Position numbers and translations under genes: made by a program | Part shown: positions 7,391-15,779 of the stretch, piece by piece | Position numbering within the stretch: the stretch's first letter is position 1 | How the letters are laid out: each line of letters begins with the position of its first letter | Assembly (NCBI RefSeq): GCF_003797125.1 | Contig: NZ_RKKE01000001.1 | Location: 372,001-436,000 of the forward strand | Length of the DNA: 64,000 nucleotides | Reading direction: 5' to 3' | Source: Shewanella frigidimarina | GTDB lineage: Bacteria > Pseudomonadota > Gammaproteobacteria > Enterobacterales > Shewanellaceae | Notes under the pieces: generated by a model | Databases searched by the model: none | The model's input: the letters and a program-made list of their open reading frames with translations, nothing else | What the model was told of the DNA's origin: nothing

Positions 7391-7819
7391 CTAACTCACA
7401 CTAGGACTCTCATGATGATTGTCTACATAGTGCTGAGTTAAACCACTTAAATAACTGAATAAAATAATACCAACAGCATCGGCAACTAAATCGATGATGT
7501 CTAATGTTCTTGATGGGATAAAACCCTGACTGATTTCTTCACTCAAGACGAATATCGACACTAACACAGTGCCGTAATAAAGCGGAAGTCGACCGAGCGT
7601 AAAATGACGACTCTGCAGCGCTAAATTGGCCACAAAAGTTAATAACCCGAATAACAACATGTGACAAATCTTGTCACCATAGGGAACATGTTTTATTACG
7701 TCGAAAAACACACTTTGACTGCCAGTATTGGCGAGGTAAATAATCCACAAAATAAAACCAAAAAAGCAACCAGCAGCAATAATAGCTAAACGAGAGAAGG
7801 TCTTATGGGTCATCTTCAT
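7391..7819 (-). CDS. VanZ-like membrane protein
   Basis: A 142-aa integral membrane protein with about four helices (residues 10-30, 52-68, 80-97 and 110-127). It carries the VanZ-type motifs DKICHMLLFGLL and SEEISQGFIPSRTLDIIDLVADAVG, with acidic residues at the membrane edge. VanZ-family proteins have no well-defined general function outside teicoplanin resistance, and this one is a housekeeping-type member. It precedes sseA on the minus strand. Two in-frame ATGs (7819, 7813) are equally possible starts. Confidence 0.75.
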   Translation of the reverse strand: MKMTHKTFSRLAIIAAGCFFGFILWIIYLANTGSQSVFFDVIKHVPYGDKICHMLLFGLLTFVANLALQSRHFTLGRLPLYYGTVLVSIFVLSEEISQGFIPSRTLDIIDLVADAVGIILFSYLSGLTQHYVDNHHESPSVS

Positions 7820-7995
7820 TCATCCGTGTATGACATGTTGAGGTAAATAATGCCTTTGAGTCTACAACGAATAGTTAGCTTTTTAGCGTTAATTTTGCTT
7901 AACCTCCGCTCGAATTAAGGCGTCAAAAATATAGATGCACTTGTTAATCAAAATAGGAGTCATTGCTATGAGTTATCCAGCGCTAATATGACCAA

Positions 7996-8024
7996 TAAAA
8001 AAGCCCTTTATTGCTAAAGGGCTT
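7996..8024 (-). terminator. Intrinsic terminator of puuC
   Basis: On the minus strand AAGCCCTTTA and TAAAGGGCTT form a perfect 10-bp stem with a 4-nt loop, followed by T residues, 27 nt after the puuC stop. Confidence 0.85.
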
Positions 8025-8050
8025 GCTATTAATCTACATTAAAATGCCTG

Positions 8051-9547
8051 TTATAGGGCTATCCAAGTTGCTTTGATTTCTGTGTACTTATCAAACGCAT
8101 GTAATGATTTATCTCGGCCATTACCAGACTGTTTATAACCACCAAACGGAGCAGTCATATCGCCGCCATCATAATGGTTAATCCACACCATACCGCTACG
8201 TAATGCTTTGGCTGTTTTGTGAGCTTTACTTAAGTTTGATGTCCACACACCTGCCGCTAAACCATACATAGTGTCGTTGGCTATCTTGACGGCTTGTTCC
8301 ATACCATCAAACTCGATAACCGATAACACAGGGCCAAAAATTTCTTCGCTGGCAATGGTCATGTCATTTCTAACATTGCTAAAAATGGTAGGTTGTACAT
8401 ACATGCCGCCAGTTTCTGCCATCACTTGTTTACCACCATCAACCAAGGTAGCACCTTGCTCACTACCGGCTTTAATGTAATTAAGCACGTTAGTCAGTTG
8501 CTGCTGATCAACCATTGCACCGCAGGTTGTTTTAGGATCAAGCGGATGCCCTGGTTGCCATCCTTGCATTTCTTCAACAATAAGCTTGATTAACTCATCT
8601 TTTACACCTGACTCAACCAATAAACGAGAACCCGCAGTGCACACTTCGCCTTGGTTAAAAGCAATGGCTACTGCGGCGGCTTCTGCAGCTGCTTTTAAAT
8701 CTGGTGCGTCATTAAACACAATATTAGGGCTCTTACCGCCCGCTTCTAACCACACGCGCTTCATGTTCGACTCGCCTGCGTAAATCATTAACTGCTTAGC
8801 AATTTTAGTTGAACCAGTGAATACTAAAGTATCGACATCCATGTGCAGTGCCAACGCTTTACCAACTGTATGACCAAAACCAGGTAATACGTTGAGTACC
8901 CCTGCAGGAATACCCGCTTCAATCGCTAATTGCGCCATGCGAATAGCCGTAAGTGGTGATTTTTCAGATGGCTTTAAAATCACACTATTACCCGTGGCGA
9001 GTGAAGGCCCAAGCTTCCAACATGCCATAATCATTGGGAAATTCCATGGCACAATGGCTGCAACCACACCTACGGGTTCACGGGTGATCATGCCTATTTC
9101 ATTATGAGCAGTAGGAGCAATTTCATCATAAATTTTATCTATCGCTTCACCATACCAACGTATAGCACGGGCAGCGCCGACCACATCAACGCCTTTGGAG
9201 TGTTGAATTGGTTTACCCATATCTAGGGTTTCAAGTAATGCCAATTCATCGGCATTTTCTTCGAGTAAATCAGCAAACTTAATCATTACTTGCTTGCGCT
9301 TTACTGGTGGTAACATTGACCAAGTACCCGCTTCAAACACTTCACGCGCGTTCGCGACAGCAAGGTTAGCATCGGCTAAATCACAGCTAGCCACTTTAGC
9401 CAATACTTGGCCATCAATAGGGCTGATACAGTCAAATGTATCACCAGAAGCGGCACCTTGATATTGACCATTAATGAAAGCTTGCCCAGTAATTTTTAGA
9501 CTTGCTGCTAATGCTTCCCAATCGCTACGACTTGTTGGAGTACTCAT
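8051..9547 (-). CDS. puuC: Gamma-glutamyl-gamma-aminobutyraldehyde dehydrogenase
   Basis: A 498-aa NAD(P)-dependent aldehyde dehydrogenase that oxidises gamma-glutamyl-gamma-aminobutyraldehyde to gamma-glutamyl-GABA. The catalytic Cys303 (GEVCTAG) and general base Glu268 (LEAGGKSPN) are present, with the cofactor-loop motif FTGSTKIA. The PWNFPM and LKPSEKSP segments are standard. GAGG precedes the ATG. The gene stands alone on the minus strand, divergent from the aminotransferase operon, and shares with it a region containing AACACTTTA. Related enzymes (PatD, betaine-aldehyde dehydrogenase) look alike; context decides. Confidence 0.87.
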   Translation of the reverse strand: MSTPTSRSDWEALAASLKITGQAFINGQYQGAASGDTFDCISPIDGQVLAKVASCDLADANLAVANAREVFEAGTWSMLPPVKRKQVMIKFADLLEENADELALLETLDMGKPIQHSKGVDVVGAARAIRWYGEAIDKIYDEIAPTAHNEIGMITREPVGVVAAIVPWNFPMIMACWKLGPSLATGNSVILKPSEKSPLTAIRMAQLAIEAGIPAGVLNVLPGFGHTVGKALALHMDVDTLVFTGSTKIAKQLMIYAGESNMKRVWLEAGGKSPNIVFNDAPDLKAAAEAAAVAIAFNQGEVCTAGSRLLVESGVKDELIKLIVEEMQGWQPGHPLDPKTTCGAMVDQQQLTNVLNYIKAGSEQGATLVDGGKQVMAETGGMYVQPTIFSNVRNDMTIASEEIFGPVLSVIEFDGMEQAVKIANDTMYGLAAGVWTSNLSKAHKTAKALRSGMVWINHYDGGDMTAPFGGYKQSGNGRDKSLHAFDKYTEIKATWIAL

Positions 9548-9859
9548 TGTGACCTCGAAATAATAAATGGATTGATAAGCACCAAGCTACGCTAAAAAGC
9601 AGGTGCTAAACCTAAAATGTGTGCCACATAAAATGGATTATCGACACAATAACCTTGATGAATATTGTCACCTGATTATGCTCAACAGCAAGATATTTTC
9701 AATATATTTTACAAAATAGGTACATTTAGTTTAAATAAATGCACAAAACACTTTAACGTTCATTATTTTTGACATAGCATAGCGAATATTCGTCACTCAT
9801 TATTTAATCAATTTGAGATGGATCCCTAGTAATTGTAGCTATCAATGTAGAGTCAATTT
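9548..9859. promoter_or_regulatory. Divergent puuC / aminotransferase promoter region
   Basis: This 312-nt AT-rich stretch has no gene. It should hold promoters in both directions, and it contains the AACACTTTA motif at 9747-9755. Confidence 0.6.
9747..9755 (+). promoter_or_regulatory. AACACTTTA motif between puuC and aminotransferase
   Basis: Identical to the motifs at 1689 and 2608. The preceding AAATAAATGCAC resembles AAATAAAATGCAC near the puuB half-site. A PuuR site is inferred. Confidence 0.5.
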
Positions 9860-11212
9860 ATGAGCGAATATAAGCAAAATGGAACTGGCGATTCATCGCA
9901 AACATTGCCGAACATGGCACATTTTTGGATGCCGTTTACTGCCAATAAGCAATTTAAGACTAATCCTAGGCTTTTGGTTTCGGCACAAGGAATGTATTAC
10001 ACCGATATTGAAGGCAATAAAGTACTCGATGCTACTGCCGGTTTATGGTGTTGCAATGCTGGCCACGGCCGCCAAGAAATTTCCCAAGCGGTAAGCCAAC
10101 AAATTAGTCAAATGGATTATGCACCGTCTTTTCAAATGGGCCATCCGCTCGCATTTGAATTAGCGCATAAACTCAGTCAGCTGAGCCCTGACGGATTGGA
10201 TAAGGTATTTTTTACTAATTCTGGTTCAGAATCGGTAGACACCGCCCTAAAAATGGCGCTTTGCTATCATCGCGCCAATGGCCAAGCCACTCGTACTCGG
10301 TTTATCGGCCGCGAGCTTGGTTACCATGGTGTCGGTTTCGGCGGGATTTCAGTTGGTGGGATCAGCAATAATCGCAAAACATTCAGCCAACAATTACTCC
10401 AAGGTGTTGATCACTTACCTCACACGCTCGATATTGCTAATAATGCTTTTAGCCACGGCTTACCGCCACACGGTTTGGATAAAGCCGAAGTGCTTGAGCA
10501 ACTTATTACCTTACATGGCGCCGAGAACATTGCTGCGGTCATTGTTGAACCAATGTCTGGTTCTGCTGGGGTTATTTTACCGCCAGATGGATACTTAACG
10601 CGGTTACGCGAAATCACCCAAAAGCACGGAATTTTATTAATATTCGATGAAGTGATCACAGGCTTTGGCCGAGTCGGTGCCGCCTTTGCCAGCGAGCGCT
10701 GGCAAGTTACCCCAGACATGATCACCACAGCCAAAGCCATTAATAATGGTGCAATTCCAATGGGCGCGGTATTTGTTAGCAATACCATTCACGACACCTG
10801 TATGCATGGTCCTGATGAATTAATAGAATTTTTCCATGGTTATACCTATTCCGGTCATCCGGTCGCGGCGGCCTCAGCACTTGCTACCCTGTCTATATAT
10901 GAAGATGAACAATTATTTGAACGCGCAAAAGGGCTTGAATCTTATTTCGAGCAAGCGGTTCACAGCCTTAAAGGCTTACCAAACGTCATTGATATTCGTA
11001 ATACCGGTTTAGTTGCAGGTATTCAACTGGCACCAAGTGATAAAGGCGTGGGTAAACGAGGTTATGACATTTTTGATCATTGCTTTAGGCATGGCGCGTT
11101 AGTGCGGGCAACGGCTGACATTATTGCATTATCTCCGCCATTGATTGTGGAAAAGTCACAAATCGACGACATGGTTAATCACATTACCGATGCAATTAAT
11201 GCTGTTGGTTAA
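9860..11212 (+). CDS. Omega-amino acid:pyruvate aminotransferase (class III)
   Basis: A 450-aa PLP enzyme of aminotransferase class III. The PLP lysine is Lys292 (TTAKAINNG) and the cofactor-binding Asp263 lies in FDEVITGFGR. The N-terminal HFWMPFTANKQF and the GLWCCNAGHG segment are typical of beta-alanine:pyruvate (omega-amino acid) aminotransferases. It would convert beta-alanine, or GABA from the Puu pathway, to the semialdehyde with alanine as by-product. The semialdehyde dehydrogenase gene starts 40 nt downstream, so they form one operon. The exact amino donor cannot be read from sequence. Confidence 0.87.
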   Translation: MSEYKQNGTGDSSQTLPNMAHFWMPFTANKQFKTNPRLLVSAQGMYYTDIEGNKVLDATAGLWCCNAGHGRQEISQAVSQQISQMDYAPSFQMGHPLAFELAHKLSQLSPDGLDKVFFTNSGSESVDTALKMALCYHRANGQATRTRFIGRELGYHGVGFGGISVGGISNNRKTFSQQLLQGVDHLPHTLDIANNAFSHGLPPHGLDKAEVLEQLITLHGAENIAAVIVEPMSGSAGVILPPDGYLTRLREITQKHGILLIFDEVITGFGRVGAAFASERWQVTPDMITTAKAINNGAIPMGAVFVSNTIHDTCMHGPDELIEFFHGYTYSGHPVAAASALATLSIYEDEQLFERAKGLESYFEQAVHSLKGLPNVIDIRNTGLVAGIQLAPSDKGVGKRGYDIFDHCFRHGALVRATADIIALSPPLIVEKSQIDDMVNHITDAINAVG

Positions 11213-11252
11213 TGTTTTCTAAATACATATTTTGCTTAAAAGGATCCAGTTC

Positions 11253-12752
11253 ATGCTTAACATCACTCATTTTGTCGATGGGCAACACACCCCAGCCAGC
11301 CAACGTAATCAAACCATTTATGATCCTGCTACGGGGGAGACGCGTGGCCAAGTATCTTTGGCTAGTCACGATGAAGTGAGCTTAACGGTAGCGGTTGCCA
11401 AAAACGCTTATCAGACTTGGTCGCAAGTGACGCCACTTAACCGTGCTCGGGTATTATTCAAGTTTAAAGCGTTAGTAGAGCAAAATATTGATAAATTGGC
11501 CCAACTCATCACTCTTGAACATGGCAAAGTGTTAGATGATGCTAAAGGTGAAATTACCCGAGGACTTGAAGTTGTTGAGTTTGCTTGCGGCATCCCGCAT
11601 TTACTCAAAGGAGAGCATACTCAACAAGTGGGTGGTGGCGTTGATTCATGGTCTGTTAACCAATCGTTGGGTGTCGTCTCAGGTATTTCACCGTTTAATT
11701 TTCCTGTTATGGTGCCAATGTGGATGTTCCCTATCGCAATAGCCTGCGGTAATACTTTTATCATGAAGCCGTCTGAAAAAGATCCAAGCGCAGTGATGTT
11801 CATTGCCGAATTACTGACGCAAGCAGGCCTACCAAATGGCGTGTTTAACGTGATTAATGGCGATAAAGAAGCTGTTGATGCTTTATTAACTCATCCCGAT
11901 GTTCACGCAATTAGTTTTGTTGGCTCAACCCCGATTGCCGAATACATTTACAGCACCGCCTCTGCTCACGGTAAACGCGTGCAAGCATTGGGCGGAGCTA
12001 AAAATCACATGCTATTAATGCCAGATGCTGACTTAGATCAAGCCGTCAATGCATTAATGGGTGCAGCATATGGTAGTGCAGGTGAACGCTGTATGGCTAT
12101 TTCGGTGGTATTAGCGGTCGGCGATGTGGGTGACAAATTAGTCGAGGCATTATTACCGCAAATTAGTGCCTTAAAAATTGGCAGCGGTATTACCCCTGAA
12201 ATGGACATGGGACCGTTAATTTCGGCCCAGCATTTAGCTAAAGTACGCGATTATGTCGAAGCAGGTGTCAAAGAAGGTGCAACATTAGTCGTTGATGGCC
12301 GAGACATCAATATTCAAGACCACCAGCAGGGTTACTTTTTAGGTGCGTGCTTATTTGACCATGTGACTCCGCAGATGAGCATTTACCAACAAGAAATTTT
12401 TGGTCCTGTGTTAGCCATCGTCCGCGTCGACAACTATGCCGATGCATTGACGCTGATTAACCAACACGAATTTGGTAATGGCACCGCTATTTTTACTCAA
12501 AGTGGCCAAGTAGCTCGTCACTTTTGTCACCATGTTGAAGTGGGCATGGTTGGCGTTAATGTGCCGATTCCGGTGCCAATGGCATTTCATAGCTTTGGCG
12601 GTTGGAAACGTTCGCTATTTGGCCCGCTGCACATGCATGGACCCGATGGCGTTCGCTTTTATACCAAGCGCAAAGCCATTACCGCTCGCTGGCCACAAGC
12701 TAAAAGCGACACTAATGAACCTTCGGCATTTATTATGCCGACCATGAAATAA
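11253..12752 (+). CDS. mmsA: CoA-acylating methylmalonate/malonate-semialdehyde dehydrogenase
   Basis: A 499-aa aldehyde dehydrogenase of the MmsA type, which oxidises malonate or methylmalonate semialdehyde to acetyl- or propionyl-CoA. The catalytic Cys (about 280) is in GERCMAIS and the motif LGGAKNH is characteristic of MmsA, where the usual catalytic Glu is absent. I chose the ATG at 11253 because AAGGA lies 8 nt upstream; a TTG at 11232 would add 7 residues. Together with the preceding aminotransferase it gives a route from beta-alanine to acetyl-CoA. Confidence 0.88.
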   Translation: MLNITHFVDGQHTPASQRNQTIYDPATGETRGQVSLASHDEVSLTVAVAKNAYQTWSQVTPLNRARVLFKFKALVEQNIDKLAQLITLEHGKVLDDAKGEITRGLEVVEFACGIPHLLKGEHTQQVGGGVDSWSVNQSLGVVSGISPFNFPVMVPMWMFPIAIACGNTFIMKPSEKDPSAVMFIAELLTQAGLPNGVFNVINGDKEAVDALLTHPDVHAISFVGSTPIAEYIYSTASAHGKRVQALGGAKNHMLLMPDADLDQAVNALMGAAYGSAGERCMAISVVLAVGDVGDKLVEALLPQISALKIGSGITPEMDMGPLISAQHLAKVRDYVEAGVKEGATLVVDGRDINIQDHQQGYFLGACLFDHVTPQMSIYQQEIFGPVLAIVRVDNYADALTLINQHEFGNGTAIFTQSGQVARHFCHHVEVGMVGVNVPIPVPMAFHSFGGWKRSLFGPLHMHGPDGVRFYTKRKAITARWPQAKSDTNEPSAFIMPTMK

Positions 12753-12764
12753 GTGATACCCACA

Positions 12765-13139
12765 ATGAAGCATATTAATGATATTACGCTTTTTAGTAGC
12801 CAATCAACCGCGGTTGAGTCGTATCACTTAACAGATGAAAAACTGCTTACAGGCGATCCACTGCAGTCAGTGCAAAACCATTTCGAAAGCCCATGCAAGC
12901 AGTTTAATGTTGGTGTTTGGCAAAGTGAACCGGGCAGTTGGAATATCAATTATAGCGAATATGAGTATTGCGATATTCTCGAAGGCTGTAGCATTATCAC
13001 CGACAGCCAAGGCAAAAGCTTAACCGTCAATGCCGGTGATAAATTTGTTATTCCGGCAGGGTTTACCGGTACATGGGAAGTCGTCAATCATTGTAAAAAA
13101 ATCTACGTTATGTTTGAACAACAGCTTGAGCAAACATAG
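12765..13139 (+). CDS. Cupin-domain protein (cupin_3/DUF861 type)
   Basis: A 124-aa single-domain cupin. The core strands are visible as PGSWNINYSEYEYCDILEG and, after a turn, NAGDKFVIPAGFTGTWEV, close to the DUF861/EutQ-like group often encoded beside amine catabolism genes. It starts 12 nt after the mmsA stop and belongs to the same operon. A GTG at 12753 would add four residues; neither start has a strong ribosome site. Its biochemical role is not known. A metal- or ligand-binding accessory role is possible. Confidence 0.7.
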   Translation: MKHINDITLFSSQSTAVESYHLTDEKLLTGDPLQSVQNHFESPCKQFNVGVWQSEPGSWNINYSEYEYCDILEGCSIITDSQGKSLTVNAGDKFVIPAGFTGTWEVVNHCKKIYVMFEQQLEQT

Positions 13140-13159
13140 TGTTTAACCGCCATGCGGTA

Positions 13160-13188
13160 CAGACAAAATCGTTACGATTTTAGGTCTG
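13160..13188 (+). other. Hairpin after the cupin gene
   Basis: CAGAC-AAAATCG and CGATTTT-GGTCTG pair around a 3-nt loop, 21 nt past the cupin stop and upstream of the porin gene. There is no T-run, so it could be an attenuator or an mRNA-processing structure. Confidence 0.4.
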
Positions 13189-13259
13189 ATAAGTGGCATT
13201 CGCAGTCGTTGAGTACCTAATTACCAACCACTGTATTTTATGTAAATGGAGATAATATC

Positions 13260-13982
13260 GTGTCGAACACATTAAAAAGAACGCGAATTGCACTGTTAAC
13301 GGGATTAACATTATCAGCTACCCTACTGGCTCCACTCGCTACGGCAGAAGTCTCTGGTGCAATCACTGTAACCAACGACTATCGCTTCCGAGGTGTGTCA
13401 CAAAGCGCAGCAGATCCCGCCCTACAAGGTAATATTGACTGGAGCCATGATAGCGGATTTTTCGTTGGTGCTTGGGCAAGTACCATTGATTTTGATGAGC
13501 CTGAATACAATGGCCCAGATGTAGAGATTGATTTGTATGCTGGTTATTACGGTGAAATTAACGATGACACTAGCTATGACTTAACCTTGTACCGTTATAA
13601 CTACCCTGGAGAAAGTGATTTTGACTATCTAGAAGTCAGCGCAGGTATCGACTTTAGTGGTTTTAGAGCCGCTTACTGGTTTACTAATGATTATGGTGGC
13701 AGCGATCTTGACCTACATTACACTGAAATCAATTATGGCTGGGAGTTTGCTGAAAACTGGAGCCTAGATTTGCACTATGGTTACAATTTTGGCGACGCCA
13801 TTGATGACGGAGAAGGCTTTGACAGCTATTCAGACTACTCTATTGGTGTATCAACAGAAGTATCAGGTTTTGCCATATCGGTTGCGTATTTAGACACCGA
13901 CATTGATGGTGATAATGAAGTAAGTTCTGATCTATATAAAAACACCGGTACTTTATTAGCGAGCGTTAGTTACGCGTTCTAA
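13260..13982 (+). CDS. TorF-family putative porin
   Basis: A 240-aa secreted outer-membrane protein. An N-terminal signal peptide (MSNTLKRTRIALLTGLTL, cleavage probably after LATA at about residue 29) precedes a beta-rich, Tyr/Asp-rich chain. The chain has the family signature TNDYRFRGVSQS and ends with a terminal aromatic (SVSYAF), as outer-membrane barrels do. The start is GTG with TGGAGA upstream. The position after the aminotransferase-mmsA-cupin genes suggests a role in uptake of amines or amino acids, which is inference only. Confidence 0.8.
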   Translation: MSNTLKRTRIALLTGLTLSATLLAPLATAEVSGAITVTNDYRFRGVSQSAADPALQGNIDWSHDSGFFVGAWASTIDFDEPEYNGPDVEIDLYAGYYGEINDDTSYDLTLYRYNYPGESDFDYLEVSAGIDFSGFRAAYWFTNDYGGSDLDLHYTEINYGWEFAENWSLDLHYGYNFGDAIDDGEGFDSYSDYSIGVSTEVSGFAISVAYLDTDIDGDNEVSSDLYKNTGTLLASVSYAF

Positions 13983-14031
13983 GCCGAGTTGAGTTAATCA
14001 GTACCCATCACTACAAGTAAGTCTTAAAAAC

Positions 14032-14058
14032 AAAAAAACCGCCAATGGCGGTTTTTTT
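14032..14058 (+). terminator. Intrinsic terminator after the porin gene
   Basis: ACCGCC and GGCGGT flanked by A7 and T7 make a 12-bp stem with loop AAT. It can work in both directions and so also serves the small minus-strand gene at 14113. Confidence 0.9.
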
Positions 14059-14112
14059 ATGACTAATATTTAACGACAAATAGTAGCGATACAATAAAAG
14101 CAAAAACGGAAA

Positions 14113-14292
14113 TCACTTAGTCGTTAAACCTGTTAGCTGCTGCCCTTGGGCTTGTTTTTTAACGCCTTGCCAACCATCTGCAAGATTTTGTAATTGCTCG
14201 TTTCGTTGTGGAAACTGGCTGGCTAAATTACGCATCAGTGATGATTGAATCTCACAAATTTCGGCCCAACGATCAGCATTAGATAATGGCAT
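14113..14292 (-). CDS. Small conserved-looking protein, 59 aa
   Basis: A short gene running from an ATG at 14292 to a TGA at 14113. It starts MPLSNADRWAEICEIQ and ends GLTTK. TAAGGA lies 8 nt before the ATG, which supports real translation. The product is hydrophilic, probably helical, with no signal or membrane segment. I do not recognise a family. It shares the bidirectional terminator at 14032-14058 with the convergent porin gene. Confidence 0.6.
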   Translation of the reverse strand: MPLSNADRWAEICEIQSSLMRNLASQFPQRNEQLQNLADGWQGVKKQAQGQQLTGLTTK

Positions 14293-14700
14293 TTTTAGTC
14301 CTTAAATAGGTTATACATCCGTTTACATGCGCTCATGCAGTACATTAATGTAGCACATCAAACTAATTTAGGAAGCAGTATTTACACAGTAAACCCGCCT
14401 AAAAAAGCGTCAAACACATGTCGGTTGTGCTTTTATTTGATTTAAAAGAAATTTTGTTTCAAAAAAAAAGAAACACGCATTCAATTAATTTGAGTCAATC
14501 AATGAACCGTTAATCTAAAGCACTTATATGACAAAAAAATGATATGACAAAAAATGATCAATAAACAAATGATGCCTTATAGACGCGGTATAACTTAGAT
14601 CTTGCGCATAGATTTCAATAAAATAGCATTGCATCCATGGCATACGGGAGTATCTTATTGTTATAGCAACCGTTAAATATACGGCACAAAGGAGCGAACT
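14293..14700. other. Intergenic region (408 nt), no gene seen
   Basis: AT-rich. It must contain the divergent promoters of the 59-aa gene and the DUF3634 gene. A short direct repeat (ATATGACAAAAA...TGAT, twice near 14526-14560) is the only visible structure. Confidence 0.5.
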
Positions 14701-15045
14701 ATGGCTGATACCATCATAAAAATACTGATAATTGCAGGATTATTTTTTCTGGCCTATAAACTGATTTTTAGTGGTAGCCGTGGGTTAACACTTTTTGAGA
14801 TGCATTTTAAAGATGGCAAGCTCAACAAGCATAAGGGCAAAATACCGGAGAAGTTTGAACGTGATTGTCGTGCCATAGCCAAGTCTAATAAACTGACTTG
14901 CACAGTCAGAGCTGAAAAATCTGGTGACGTACGTTTACACGTGTCGGCCAATATTGGCGATAATTTAATCCAGCAAATTCGTAACCAGTTTCCGTTTGAG
15001 TATTACGATAAAAAACAGTCAGACGCATCTAAACTTAAAGGCTAA
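14701..15045 (+). CDS. DUF3634 family protein
   Basis: A 114-aa protein with one N-terminal membrane helix (about residues 6-22) and a small cytoplasmic domain, RGLTLFEMHFKDGKLNKHKGKIPEKF and following. These match the DUF3634 family found in Shewanella and Vibrio relatives. The function is not known. AAAGGAG precedes the ATG. It is a single-gene unit closed by the terminator at 15066-15093. Confidence 0.78.
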   Translation: MADTIIKILIIAGLFFLAYKLIFSGSRGLTLFEMHFKDGKLNKHKGKIPEKFERDCRAIAKSNKLTCTVRAEKSGDVRLHVSANIGDNLIQQIRNQFPFEYYDKKQSDASKLKG

Positions 15046-15065
15046 CATTGCCTGTTGAGTAAACG

Positions 15066-15093
15066 AAAAATGGACTCTAATGAGTCCATTTTT
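15066..15093. terminator. Bidirectional intrinsic terminator
   Basis: AAAAATGGACTC and GAGTCCATTTTT form a 12-bp stem with a 4-nt loop, between convergent genes, giving T-runs on both strands. Confidence 0.88.
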
Positions 15094-15134
15094 GTGTCTG
15101 TTTTCATGCTTAGTCGATTTGCCTATTCAATGAC

Positions 15135-15779
15135 TTAGTCAGACTGCTTAGCAATAACCAAGGTGACTTGCGCAACCGTGATACCAAATTTAATAATATC
15201 ACTTTTATTGATAATGGTTTTCTCATCGACCAGAAACATCCAGTCGTCGAAATGGACTTCATATTCACTACCATCAACTGGCAATATCATGTCATAACGC
15301 CATCGCAATGCACTACCGCGAGACTCACCTTGAGCAATGCCTAATATGTCATTTGCTGTGCCCTCATAGAGCCCATTTCCTTTGTCAGTAATGTTCCACA
15401 CACGAGTTTGCTTTTCGCCATCATCGTAAATAAACCATTCGTTTATCACACCCTGCTTACCTTCAGGCGAATCAACCCAGTGCGCTTCCATGGTGACGGT
15501 AAATTTGCGGGTCACCTTACCTGAAAAATCTTGCACGACTCCAGCTGCCGTTAATTTACCGTCAAAAAATGTGGCTAAATCTAACGTTGGTGTCGTTTGT
15601 TGATAATCTTCAATCGATGCTGATGAACATGACATAACGCCTAATGCGAGTCCTACATATAAGCCGGTTTGAGCCAGCTTTCGCGCTAATTGCTTAGTTA
15701 AGGGTTGAGTTAACCCTTGAGTAAGCATTCGGGCACAAAAATGTCGCTGCTGGCGGATGAATAATAGAATCGCGTGCAT
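15135..15779 (-). CDS. DUF3833 family lipoprotein
   Basis: A 214-aa protein with a lipobox (GVMSC, Cys at about residue 51) after a hydrophobic stretch, so it is probably a lipid-anchored periplasmic protein. The mature part (FFDGKLTAAGVVQDFSGKVTRKF, then WFIYDDGEKQTRVWNI) matches DUF3833. The signal peptide may begin at an internal Met near residue 18. Its start overlaps the stop of the upstream gene as TAATG, so the two are translationally coupled. It is the last gene of the CFA operon. The function is unknown; association with envelope lipid genes is conserved context. Confidence 0.78.
   Translation of the reverse strand: MHAILLFIRQQRHFCARMLTQGLTQPLTKQLARKLAQTGLYVGLALGVMSCSSASIEDYQQTTPTLDLATFFDGKLTAAGVVQDFSGKVTRKFTVTMEAHWVDSPEGKQGVINEWFIYDDGEKQTRVWNITDKGNGLYEGTANDILGIAQGESRGSALRWRYDMILPVDGSEYEVHFDDWMFLVDEKTIINKSDIIKFGITVAQVTLVIAKQSD

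Noticed and set aside
10420..10788. 122-codon antisense frame in the aminotransferase gene
   Set aside because: A mirror of a well-supported coding frame; no ribosome site and no known product.
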